Positions 1 to 5,224 of a stretch of DNA of 33,230 nucleotides are shown piece by piece. The stretch is from IMG/VR virus record IMGVR_UViG_3300030329_006035, positions 1-33,230 of that record; one strand, given 5' to 3'. Under the pieces are notes generated by a model that had not been told where the DNA came from, searched no databases, and saw only the letters and a list, made by a program, of their open reading frames with translations. Origin of the DNA: a virus. How positions within the stretch are numbered: the first letter of the stretch is position 1; every line of letters starts with the position of its first letter. Made by a program: the position numbers and the translations under genes.

Positions 1-122
1 ATCCGAACTTCCACGATTTAGGTATTTGTTCTACTATCTCAGAACTAGATGAGATTGTGGAAGAGTTAGAGAAGGATATAGAAGAGCAAGTACGGTTAGC
101 TAAAGTTACTCTTGATATATAA
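1..122 (+). CDS. C-terminal end of an unidentified protein (partial)
   Basis: An open frame enters from the left edge (codon phase begins at base 3) and stops at TAA 120-122, giving 39 residues of a C-terminus. The end is acidic and charged, with a run like ELDEIVEELEKDIEEQ that should form an amphipathic helix or short coiled coil. It has the codon use of its neighbours and the next start follows 36 bases later in the same direction. Too little is present to assign a family. Confidence 0.55.
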   Translation, partial: PNFHDLGICSTISELDEIVEELEKDIEEQVRLAKVTLDI

Positions 123-158
123 TCAGATTAATCCCGAGACTAAGAGAGAAAAAATAAA

Positions 159-449
159 ATGAAAGAGAAAGACCTTAATAAACTAAAGCTATATTACGGG
201 CTCTACAATCCACAAGATAATAAGAGTTATGATCCAATGTATTTTATTGAGCCAGGATCACAAGTGCTATGGACTGTAGTTAAGAACCTTCCAACTAAAG
301 CCGATATTCTTAATCGCGGTTGGCTATTAGGTAAATCAGAAGGCTTTGACGAATCAGGTCATTATGATATTGTTGTTCCTGAAGAAGGAGTAGTATCAGT
401 TCATTATGATCGCTTGCAAGCAATAACGGTTGCAGGGAACACTAACTAA
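159..449 (+). CDS. Small phage protein of unknown function (96 aa)
   Basis: ATG start after a purine-rich stretch (AAGAGAGAAAAAATAAA), which is only a weak ribosome site. The 96-residue product has no signal peptide or membrane segment. It is rich in aromatic residues and alternates short strands with turns (VLWTVVKNL, GWLLGKSEGF, HYDIVVPEEG, VSVHYDRLQAI), the look of a small beta-barrel. The closing strand resembles the last strand of the GDLV-type proteins elsewhere in this window, but the GDLV motif is missing, so I do not place it in that family. No function can be given. Confidence 0.6.
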   Translation: MKEKDLNKLKLYYGLYNPQDNKSYDPMYFIEPGSQVLWTVVKNLPTKADILNRGWLLGKSEGFDESGHYDIVVPEEGVVSVHYDRLQAITVAGNTN

Positions 450-480
450 AAAAGGCTTCAAGGGGTGTCAAAAGATTGAC

Positions 481-684
481 ATGTTAGTATTAGCATTAAA
501 TAGTTTAGTTAAAGAGATTGCAAAGAGATGCAAAAAGGGTGTTGAACCTAATACTATAACAAGCACGCTTTGTAAAGTGTCAAGATCCCGACACCTAGCC
601 GCCAACGGATTGACACCCGAAAAAAAGCAAGAAAAGATGAAGAAAGTACTTGACAACGGCTTTCTTTTATGGGATAATAAGTAA
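481..684 (+). CDS. Small basic helical protein of unknown function (67 aa)
   Basis: The frame is open from a TTG at 430, but the ATG at 481 is the likelier start because it avoids overlap with the preceding gene and follows an AGGGGTG stretch about 13 bases upstream. The product is lysine- and arginine-rich and predicted helical (LVKEIAKRCKKG, PEKKQEKMKKVLDNG), compatible with nucleic-acid binding, but no family is recognised. A consensus promoter for the next gene lies inside its last codons (650-678). Confidence 0.5.
   Translation: MLVLALNSLVKEIAKRCKKGVEPNTITSTLCKVSRSRHLAANGLTPEKKQEKMKKVLDNGFLLWDNK
650..678 (+). promoter_or_regulatory. Sigma-70-type promoter for the 707 gene
   Basis: TTGACA at 650-655, a 17-base spacer and GATAAT at 673-678. 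Transcription would start near 685, about 22 bases before the ATG at 707. It uses the same -35 and -10 hexamers as the promoter at 1093. Confidence 0.7.
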
Positions 685-706
685 TAACTTAATCAGAGAG
701 AATCAA

Positions 707-925
707 ATGACTCGTAAAGACTACCAACTCATTGCCGACGTACTTAAGAACACCGAGATGTCTAGCGACCTGCGCGCTACGCTCGCAATGAACTTTGCAG
801 TGGTCCTTAAACAGGACAACCCACGCTTCAAGCCTACTCGCTTCTGCCAAGCGACACGCCCCGACATTGCCGATAGCGCAGCTATCAAGGCGAACAACGC
901 AAAGGGCTTTGAAAACCAGAACTAA
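707..925 (+). CDS. Small conserved-type phage protein (72 aa), function unknown
   Basis: ATG at 707 follows AATCAGAGAGAATCAA, a modest ribosome site (GAGAG). The N-terminus MTRKDYQLIADVLKNTEM resembles the short proteins with an N-terminal YxxIAxxL helix that are very common in phages and plasmids. The middle (FAVVLKQDNPRFKPTRF) and the end are polar, ending in Asn/Gln. This gene and its 5' end are slightly more GC-rich than its neighbours. Its own promoter lies just upstream and a probable terminator follows at 948-995. No biochemical role is known to me for this type of protein. Confidence 0.75.
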   Translation: MTRKDYQLIADVLKNTEMSSDLRATLAMNFAVVLKQDNPRFKPTRFCQATRPDIADSAAIKANNAKGFENQN

Positions 926-947
926 GGTTCTCTCTCTGCTCCTGAGC

Positions 948-995
948 ATGAGCGCGTTTGCTGTGGAGGGCAAAAAGCACAAACTGCTCATTTTT
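948..995 (+). terminator. Possible intrinsic terminator after the 707 gene
   Basis: ATGAGC (948-953) pairs with GCTCAT (986-991). Inside this, TTT plus GTG can pair with CAC plus AAA, with a bulge. A run of T follows at 991-995. The stem is interrupted and the loop is long, so the call is moderate. Confidence 0.4.
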
Positions 996-1030
996 AATCA
1001 CTAATGATATCGGCTACTTAGTACAACTCG

Positions 1031-1040
1031 CCCCTAGGGG
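1031..1040. repeat. 10-bp perfect palindrome CCCCTAGGGG
   Basis: The palindrome CCCCTAGGGG stands in the AT-rich gap between 926 and 1152, about 50 bases before the promoter at 1093. Related CCCCTA/TAGGG motifs recur at 1099-1127 and 1582-1615. It could be an operator half-pair or an RNA hairpin; nothing else in the gap is recognised. Confidence 0.35.
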
Positions 1041-1092
1041 AGATAAAAGCGCCGAGAGTCATAAAAAAAATAAAAAAAAATAAAGAAAATGC

Positions 1093-1121
1093 TTGACAAC
1101 CCCTACTATATTTGAGATAAT
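1093..1121 (+). promoter_or_regulatory. Sigma-70-type promoter with overlapping inverted repeat, for the zinc-knuckle gene
   Basis: TTGACA at 1093-1098, a 17-base spacer and GATAAT at 1116-1121. A second -10-like TATAAC lies at 1126-1131. The interval 1099-1127 is an imperfect inverted repeat (ACCCCTACTAT against ATAATAGGGT), placed where a repressor would block polymerase. The start codon is at 1153. Confidence 0.75.
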
Positions 1122-1152
1122 AGGGTATAACTTAGTTGAGAGAAGGAAATAA

Positions 1153-1428
1153 ATGGACTATGGTTTCGATATTAACACGTTCTGCGACAACCTTGATGAC
1201 GGTTACGGTATTTTCGACGATGTATGCGATAGCCTTGATTTCGCCGGAGTTGGCATTAGCACCACTGCGCCACCTGAAGAAGTGATTCAGAAAACCGCCG
1301 AGACTAATAAAAATAAAACTGTAAAGAATACAGTACAGGGGAAGCGAGGGAAGAAGCCAGGTCAAAAAGGTATTTGTTCAGTCTGTAGTGAGACAGGACA
1401 CAACAAGAGAACCTGCACTCGCAAATAG
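1153..1428 (+). CDS. CCHC zinc-knuckle protein, probable single-stranded nucleic-acid binder
   Basis: ATG at 1153 follows GAGAGAAGGAAATAA, a good ribosome site. The 91-residue product has three parts. Residues 1-45 are acidic and aromatic (Asp-rich). Residues about 46-75 are a Lys/Thr/Asn-rich linker ending in GKRGKKPGQKG. The C-terminus is a retroviral-type zinc knuckle, C-x2-C-x4-H-x4-C, read as CSVCSETGHNKRTC. Such knuckles bind single-stranded RNA or DNA in nucleocapsid and related proteins. It sits alone under a strong promoter and directly before the structured 1429-1640 region, so that RNA is a candidate ligand; this is inference. The acidic N-terminus could contact a partner protein or mimic nucleic acid. 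Confidence 0.85.
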   Translation: MDYGFDINTFCDNLDDGYGIFDDVCDSLDFAGVGISTTAPPEEVIQKTAETNKNKTVKNTVQGKRGKKPGQKGICSVCSETGHNKRTCTRK

Positions 1429-1736
1429 GGAAGCACCGGGGGATGCTTAAAGTCCTGCGCTAGTTTTCAACACCTTAGCCTCTCTTTGTTGGAAGTGAGA
1501 GTTAGAAAGGGCAAAGGAAACCAACTAGGCATTGCTGAAAGCCAAGTAAACAGCATAGCGCAGGACACCCCCTCCCCCCTACCCCCCTAGGCGGAATATG
1601 GCCCCTAGTATAGGGCGGCGGCATAGGACGTGCTAGATACACGCGAAAACACGCCGAGAAAAAATTCTGGAAAATAAAAAACCAGAAAAAAGAAAAACCG
1701 CTTAAGAAAAAAGCTGAAATATAGCATACTTAGGGT
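1429..1736 (+). ncRNA. Gene-free gap holding a candidate structured RNA
   Basis: No plausible gene lies in these 308 bases, which are GC-richer than the surroundings up to about 1640. Paired segments are visible. A hairpin spans 1431-1448 (AAGCA with TGCTT). A perfect 11-bp outer helix, GTCCTGCGCTA (1452-1462) with TAGCGCAGGAC (1556-1566), encloses 93 bases. Inside are GCCT (1478-1481) with AGGC (1527-1530), GTTGG (1488-1492) with CCAAC (1521-1525), and TGCTG (1533-1537) with CAGCA (1551-1555), the last stacked directly on the outer helix. GTTTTC (1463-1468) could pair with GAAAGC (1537-1542) as a pseudoknot. Three C-tracts and a CCCTA/TAGGG hairpin (1603-1615) follow. From 1640 on the sequence is A-rich with a TTCTGG/CCAGAA hairpin (1665-1687). 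It matches no RNA class I know; tRNA, tmRNA, RNase P and group I intron signatures are absent. Confidence 0.55.
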
Positions 1737-2015
1737 ATGCCTCCCAAGAAACCGGAAAGAACGCATTTCGAAGATGTACTTAAGCTGGAGATCGGGGATC
1801 TAATTCAAGTAACGGAGTGGATAGACTACGTATACGAAGAGGTGGGACCCGGCCAGATAGGAATAGTCTATGATGCGAACGATATCAACACCAGATACAG
1901 CATATTAACTAACACCGGAGCCAGGGCCGAGATATCTAATTGGGATCTAGATCAGAACCGTGTCAAATTATTGGCACATAAAAACAAAGCCCAGGAAAAA
2001 AACCGGAAAAAATAA
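1737..2015 (+). CDS. GDLV-type small beta-barrel protein (92 aa)
   Basis: ATG at 1737 comes straight after CATACTTAGGGT, with no clear Shine-Dalgarno. The product has a core LEIGDLIQVTEW (about residues 16-27), then GQIGIVYDANDI, then short strands ending NRVKLLAH, and a charged C-terminal tail. This order (GDL-[IV]-x-V, then a G-[IL]-[IV] strand with a charged turn, then a final strand) recurs in at least five more proteins in this window (2017, 3577, 3856, 13142, 15464). The pattern is that of a small SH3-like or KOW-like barrel. The role is unknown. It is followed at one base by another member. Confidence 0.7.
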   Translation: MPPKKPERTHFEDVLKLEIGDLIQVTEWIDYVYEEVGPGQIGIVYDANDINTRYSILTNTGARAEISNWDLDQNRVKLLAHKNKAQEKNRKK

Positions 2016-2016
2016 T

Positions 2017-2412
2017 ATGGAAAAAGACACCCACCTAAGACCAAAGGTTGGCGATCTAGTGTATTGCCACTGTGTAGGTTCGAAATACGGGTGGTATCTT
2101 AACCAGGCAGGTATAATAATAGAAGAAAAGACGAACCACTACGTCACAAAGACCAAATCCCCGTTAGAAGGGGGCAAGTCTCTAACAGAATTGTTCGCAA
2201 AAGCATATAAAATATACCTAACAGACCTAAAAAAGACAGTAACCGCCGATTACACGGTGTTTGATTGCGGAGACATAGAGATAATAACCGGTTATAACAG
2301 CAACCAGGCCGAAGAAATAGGCAAAGTTAGCGATAAGTTGAAAAAAATATACAACATTTCTAACGAGATCAGTTATTTATTAGAGGAAAGCGAGGAAAAG
2401 AAGGACACCTAG
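2017..2412 (+). CDS. GDLV-type protein with extra helical tail (131 aa)
   Basis: An upstream in-frame ATG exists at 1960 inside the previous gene, but the ATG at 2017, one base after the previous stop, is the natural start. Residues about 9-20 read PKVGDLVYCHCVG, followed by WYLNQAGIIIEEK, matching the barrel pattern of the 1737 gene. About 40 residues are inserted before the closing strand (DIEIITGYN), and the protein ends in an acidic helix (KVSDKLKKIYNISNEI, then Glu-rich). It is the longest member of the family here. The next gene begins two bases after its stop, so it belongs to an operon running to 3177. Confidence 0.7.
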   Translation: MEKDTHLRPKVGDLVYCHCVGSKYGWYLNQAGIIIEEKTNHYVTKTKSPLEGGKSLTELFAKAYKIYLTDLKKTVTADYTVFDCGDIEIITGYNSNQAEEIGKVSDKLKKIYNISNEISYLLEESEEKKDT

Positions 2413-2414
2413 CC

Positions 2415-2825
2415 ATGAGCGAAGAGCATAGTGACATTCAAAAGAAGAAAGAAGAGTGCGACCGACGCTGCCAACTAGTGCAGCATCTCAAGCTAGAGGT
2501 AATATGTGCGAAATTGGTGTTCCTTCTCTGCCTAGGGATAGTACTATTACTATTATTATCCCAGATCGTGGGCTGTGGCCACGTCAGACTGCCCAATCGC
2601 GACCACCCGAATTGCAATATCCCCCATACCCAGCGGCCCGTATGCATCTCTAACGCAGATTGTGCACAAGATTTTCTTTGTGCTAAGAGAGGAAGCGAGA
2701 TTGGTAGGTGCACATATATCGATTGTTGCGATCCGTGGCGCAATAGACGCTTAGAAAAGGGGGATTCCTTCTGTGAAAGCAGTGATATTCGTAAGCCTGT
2801 TTTTAACGGCCCTACAAGCCCGTAG
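2415..2825 (+). CDS. Single-pass membrane protein with cysteine-rich outer domain
   Basis: ATG at 2415, two bases after the previous stop. Residues 1-28 are charged and helical, and a strong membrane segment follows at about 29-52 (LVFLLCLGIVLLLLLSQIVG). The following GCGH could be a lipidation cysteine, but the charged N-terminus is too long for a normal signal peptide, so a type II anchor is likelier. The outer part has about nine cysteines, including a C-x(4)-D-C-x(5)-C pattern (CISNADCAQDFLC). This spacing resembles the short cysteine motifs frequent in exported proteins of Myxococcota and relatives. The last 53 bases overlap the next gene. Confidence 0.7.
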   Translation: MSEEHSDIQKKKEECDRRCQLVQHLKLEVICAKLVFLLCLGIVLLLLLSQIVGCGHVRLPNRDHPNCNIPHTQRPVCISNADCAQDFLCAKRGSEIGRCTYIDCCDPWRNRRLEKGDSFCESSDIRKPVFNGPTSP

Positions 2826-3177
2826 CAGCACCGAAACAGTTTGTTATAAAGGCTGGGATATCGACTGGCATTTAGGGGCAAATAGGGCCTATTCTAAGGC
2901 AAATCTAAATATAGGCGATTTGCAAGCCTTCGAAGAACACTCTTGCACCGGTTGGAATACGGGTTATTGGGATGCGAAGGTGTCTGTGAGGCCCATATAC
3001 AACGACTTGGGTTTGCCTGTCTATGAAATCTTTAGAGAAGAGATGGAAGAGTTGGTTGGTTTTGAGTTTCGTATTTATGATCCTTGCTTAAGGAATGGTT
3101 GGGGTGGTCATAACGGCTTCTCAATATCTCTTAGTGAGGAAGATAGGCTGTACAAGGATTTGACAAATGCAAATTAA
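2773..3177 (+). CDS. Exported protein of unknown function (134 aa)
   Basis: A GTG start at 2773 is chosen because AAAAGGGGG (2755-2763) ends nine bases upstream and because it begins a clean signal peptide (MKAVIFVSLFLTALQARSS, cleavage near residue 18). The mature part is about 115 residues with paired cysteines (VCYKGW, EHSCTGW, DPCLRNGWGG), many Trp and Tyr, and mixed strands, suggesting a disulfide-bonded periplasmic or secreted domain. It overlaps the end of the membrane protein gene by 53 bases, so the two are co-translated and may act together. A promoter for the next gene starts inside its last codons. No family is recognised. Confidence 0.7.
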   Translation: MKAVIFVSLFLTALQARSSTETVCYKGWDIDWHLGANRAYSKANLNIGDLQAFEEHSCTGWNTGYWDAKVSVRPIYNDLGLPVYEIFREEMEELVGFEFRIYDPCLRNGWGGHNGFSISLSEEDRLYKDLTNAN

Positions 3178-3188
3178 TTTGTTATATT
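3160..3188 (+). promoter_or_regulatory. Sigma-70-type promoter upstream of the 3243 gene
   Basis: TTGACA at 3160-3165, a 17-base spacer and TATATT at 3183-3188. The predicted start near 3195 leaves a leader of about 48 bases before the ATG at 3243. The same hexamer pair occurs on the other strand at 16672-16644. Confidence 0.75.
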
Positions 3189-3242
3189 ACTTAAACAATT
3201 GCGATTTTTAGGTTAAAATTTTTCTCGAAGGTTTTCTTCACT

Positions 3243-3425
3243 ATGATTGATAAAAGTCAACAAAACAAAATGCGGGTTCTTATTCTTGGTACTGAGATAT
3301 CAAGATATGCTCCCACCTATAACCAAACCGAATGCGACATGTGCGGTTGGCTCATGCTTAAGCTTATTGACGAACTATGGGCGGTTAGGCATGACGAGAA
3401 AAAGATAAAGTCGCTTTATAACTAA
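3243..3425 (+). CDS. Small protein with a Cys-x2-Cys pair (60 aa)
   Basis: ATG at 3243 follows GAAGG with 12 bases between; a second ATG at residue 10 (MRVLILG) is an alternative. The product has a hydrophobic strand (RVLILGTEI) and then CDMCGW before a helix (LMLKLIDELWAVRHDEKK). One Cys pair alone could bind metal as a dimer or be a redox pair. It is transcribed alone from the promoter at 3160 and followed by a T-rich gap and the terminator at 3516. Function unknown. Confidence 0.6.
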   Translation: MIDKSQQNKMRVLILGTEISRYAPTYNQTECDMCGWLMLKLIDELWAVRHDEKKIKSLYN

Positions 3426-3515
3426 AAATTTTTTCGTTTTTTTCTTAAATTTTTTTCGGGGGTTTAGTATAATAAACTTATATGCGGAATTATCCGTGTT
3501 AATTTGCCCTCCAAC

Positions 3516-3559
3516 AAAGCCCCGGGAAGTGTAAAGCTCTCCGGGGCTTTTTCGTTTTT
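3516..3559 (+). terminator. Strong intrinsic terminator
   Basis: AAAGCCCCGG (3516-3525) pairs perfectly with CCGGGGCTTT (3541-3550) around a 15-base loop and is followed by TTCGTTTTT. It closes the first transcription block. The preceding gap (3426-3515) is T-rich and holds a small CGGAATTATCCG hairpin and a TATAAT at 3468-3473 without a good -35. Confidence 0.9.
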
Positions 3560-3576
3560 GTCAACATACTTATTAT

Positions 3577-3852
3577 ATGGCGATTAAAAAGGTTAAACTC
3601 AACGTAGGCGACCTAGTAGAAGTGATTGATATTGGTGATGGTACTCCAATTAGGCCATGGACTGAAAATTCGGTTGCTGCAATATATCTTGGGTCCTATA
3701 AAAGCAACAGACACTTTGGGTATGATTCCACAACAAACATGTCTATCCTCGGACGTGGCCCTGAAACTTGGCACATTGTATGGTATAGCGGTAAAAAAAG
3801 ATTTATTGCTAAGGATACGGATATAAAATTATTGAGCCCTCATAATACTTAA
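3577..3852 (+). CDS. GDLV-type small beta-barrel protein (91 aa)
   Basis: ATG at 3577 follows ACTTATTAT directly, with no Shine-Dalgarno; the same TTATTATATG context begins the family member at 15694 on the other strand. Residues 8-18 read LNVGDLVEVID, then SVAAIYLGSY, then ETWHIVWYSGKKRFI and IKLLSP. The third segment, a W-x-I-x-W strand followed by a charged turn, is the place where related proteins have VLWEGQVEYL (13142) or MIQVQWFDG (3856), which supports homology. It lies 18 bases after the terminator, so it needs its own promoter or read-through. Role unknown. Confidence 0.7.
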   Translation: MAIKKVKLNVGDLVEVIDIGDGTPIRPWTENSVAAIYLGSYKSNRHFGYDSTTNMSILGRGPETWHIVWYSGKKRFIAKDTDIKLLSPHNT

Positions 3853-3855
3853 TTT

Positions 3856-4137
3856 ATGGACTCTCAAGATTTAGCTATAATTCCTATACATGTTGGTGAT
3901 ATAATATGTTTTATAGAGAACTATGCTAACGGATTTAAAAATGAATCATATGGACTAGTCATTGGCGAGAAGATTTTGCAACCTGAAAATGAAAAAAGAA
4001 GAATGATACAAGTCCAATGGTTTGATGGCTCTAGAACGTCCTGGCATTATGATCCTGCTTTAGATCCGCCTTATAGAATTAAAAATTTTTTCGTGGTTTC
4101 GAAAGCGAAGAGAAATGGAGAGCAAAGTGATAATTAA
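3856..4137 (+). CDS. GDLV-type small beta-barrel protein (93 aa)
   Basis: ATG at 3856, three bases after the previous stop, in an AT-only context without Shine-Dalgarno. Residues 11-20 read IHVGDIICFI, followed by ESYGLVIGEKI, MIQVQWFDGSRTSWHYD and IKNFFVVSKAK, the same four-strand order as its neighbour. It is probably a tandem duplicate of the 3577 gene that has diverged strongly. Its last 23 bases overlap the next gene. Confidence 0.7.
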   Translation: MDSQDLAIIPIHVGDIICFIENYANGFKNESYGLVIGEKILQPENEKRRMIQVQWFDGSRTSWHYDPALDPPYRIKNFFVVSKAKRNGEQSDN

Positions 4138-4345
4138 CACCACAAAAACTTTATTGGAGATCTTGAACTTGGAAGAGACAATAGTTATCAAAACAAATAC
4201 AAAAACCATTGCCATTGTTCCGTTTAACGGAGAAATTTCTGTTATTGACAGAGATAGTGATACTGTGGTATACTGTAGTGAGGACGAGACAACTAAAGAA
4301 ATAAAATCTCACATGAAGTCGATTATAGACCAACAAGATGGTTAA
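4115..4345 (+). CDS. Small protein of unknown function (76 aa)
   Basis: ATG at 4115 lies inside the end of the previous gene, after GCGAAGAGAA, a weak ribosome site. The 76 residues are mostly beta (ETIVIKTNTKTIAIVPF, GEISVIDRDSDTVVYC) with a C-terminal helix ending in Asp-Gly. No motif is recognised. A promoter-like sequence lies within it at 4245-4274. Confidence 0.6.
   Translation: MESKVIINTTKTLLEILNLEETIVIKTNTKTIAIVPFNGEISVIDRDSDTVVYCSEDETTKEIKSHMKSIIDQQDG
4245..4274 (+). promoter_or_regulatory. Possible sigma-70-type promoter inside the 4115 gene
   Basis: TTGACA at 4245-4250 and TATACT at 4269-4274, spaced 18 bases. It could drive the operon that begins at 4395. Because it lies in coding sequence it might be chance, but both hexamers are good. 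Confidence 0.5.
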
Positions 4346-4394
4346 TTAAAAGTGTTTGAAACTATTTAAGATAGTTGATATCCGGAGGAACAAA

Positions 4395-4829
4395 GTGAAA
4401 CTAACCAAATCACAACTTAAACAGATTATTGAAGAAGAGGTCATGCTTCATATATCCGAGAAAAAGAAAGGAAAGTATGATGATGGCGATGGTAAAGACG
4501 AAAAGTGTGATTATGTGCCTTGTGACGAAAACGTAGAGGAAGATATGACGCCCAAGTCCTATGTTAATGTAACTGAAGATGGTTTGGTCGTACTTGGTTT
4601 CGCAGGTAGTGATACTCGACATGTGCTTCAGAAAAATGACGCGCTTGAATTAGCTCAAGAATTAATGAACGTTCTCAATATTAATGAGGCTTACAGCGAA
4701 AAGCAACGTAAGTGGGCTTGTGCACAAACTGGTGATAGCCGAAAGAACTTTAAAGGCAAGCCTAGTCTGACCAACAAGGAAGCCGAGGAAATGTGTAAAG
4801 ACGTTGAACTTAAAGGAAAGAAAAAATGA
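4395..4829 (+). CDS. SQLKQII-leader protein, head-associated or DNA-associated candidate (144 aa)
   Basis: The frame is open from TTG 4356, but the GTG at 4395 is chosen because CCGGAGGA ends six bases upstream and because it yields MKLTKSQLKQIIEEEV, a leader shared with the 13418 gene (MKITKSQLKQIIKEEI) and, in looser form, with 4929 and others. After the leader come a charged Lys/Asp/Gly/Cys linker, a beta segment (VTEDGLVVLGFA), a helix (ALELAQELMNVL) and a C-terminal piece with the pattern SEKQRKWACAQTG, followed by EMCKDV. Different proteins share the leader but not the rest, so it may be a sorting signal such as a prohead-targeting peptide; that is inference. A six-bp inverted repeat (AACTAT/ATAGTT) precedes the ribosome site. 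Confidence 0.75.
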   Translation: MKLTKSQLKQIIEEEVMLHISEKKKGKYDDGDGKDEKCDYVPCDENVEEDMTPKSYVNVTEDGLVVLGFAGSDTRHVLQKNDALELAQELMNVLNINEAYSEKQRKWACAQTGDSRKNFKGKPSLTNKEAEEMCKDVELKGKKK

Positions 4830-4927
4830 AAATCTTACTTCACAAACTTGTAAATTTATTTAATAGCCGACACTGCTGTTGTTGCTGCTATTGTTGCACA
4901 TGTAAAAACTGTGCAGGGAGATGTTAA
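4826..4927 (+). CDS. Cysteine-cluster microprotein (33 aa, 10 Cys)
   Basis: ATG at 4826 overlaps the previous stop as ATGA, and AAAGGAAAG lies eight bases upstream, a good coupled start. The 33-residue product has a short amphipathic helix (MKILLHKLVNLFNSRH) and then ten cysteines in seventeen residues (CCCCCYCCTCKNCAGRC). The stop at 4925-4927 sits one base before the next ATG. Such a density resembles metallothioneins and other metal-cluster peptides, or a cysteine patch for acylation at a membrane. Both are inference and I know of no matching family. The stretch is encoded by mixed TGC and TGT codons, not by a simple repeat. Confidence 0.65.
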   Translation: MKILLHKLVNLFNSRHCCCCCYCCTCKNCAGRC

Positions 4928-4928
4928 A

Positions 4929-5222
4929 ATGAAAATTACTAGAGCAAGATTGACCGAAATCGTAAAAGAAGAGCTTCTTAGAGAAGCCGGCGCTTATGGA
5001 CCAACACCAGATCCGGATCAGGGAGTAGAACCTGATGACGCAGAAATGTCCGAAGCTGTTTCGAATCTTGAAAATGCAAGAGTGGTTATTGCCCGGGCAG
5101 CACCTGAACTTCTTGAGTATCTTGATTTCGTAATTGCAAAAGTAAAAGACGAGGGTATGTATCCAGCAACGGCAACAGAACCTTACACAGTTTACGAAAA
5201 AGAAACAGATACAGAGGAATAA
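4929..5222 (+). CDS. Leader-bearing acidic protein (97 aa)
   Basis: ATG at 4929 with AGGGAGAT ending eight bases upstream; the GTG at 4911 in the same frame is rejected because it precedes that site. The N-terminus MKITRARLTEIVKEELLREAG is a diverged copy of the SQLKQII leader. The rest is acidic, with a Pro/Asp-rich linker (residues about 22-38) and one helix pair (ENARVVIARAAPELLEYLDFVIAKVKDEG), and a Glu-rich end. It is in an operon with the cysteine-cluster peptide and the HAD enzyme. Function unknown; a virion-internal role is possible. Confidence 0.7.
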   Translation: MKITRARLTEIVKEELLREAGAYGPTPDPDQGVEPDDAEMSEAVSNLENARVVIARAAPELLEYLDFVIAKVKDEGMYPATATEPYTVYEKETDTEE

Positions 5223-5224
5223 TT

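Noticed and set aside
610-638. TTGACA at 610 as a promoter
   Set aside because: The hexamer at the right distance (AAAGAT) is poor, and a full consensus promoter lies 40 bases downstream.
1429-1640. Retron-type ncRNA
   Set aside because: The long closing helix recalls retron a1/a2 repeats, but no reverse transcriptase is encoded in the window.
1429-1640. tmRNA, RNase P RNA or group I intron
   Set aside because: No tRNA-like end, no tag-peptide frame, and none of the conserved core words of these RNAs is present.
2438-2881. 147-codon minus-strand frame opposite the membrane and exported proteins
   Set aside because: The plus strand has a coherent membrane segment, a signal peptide and a ribosome site; the minus frame shows none.
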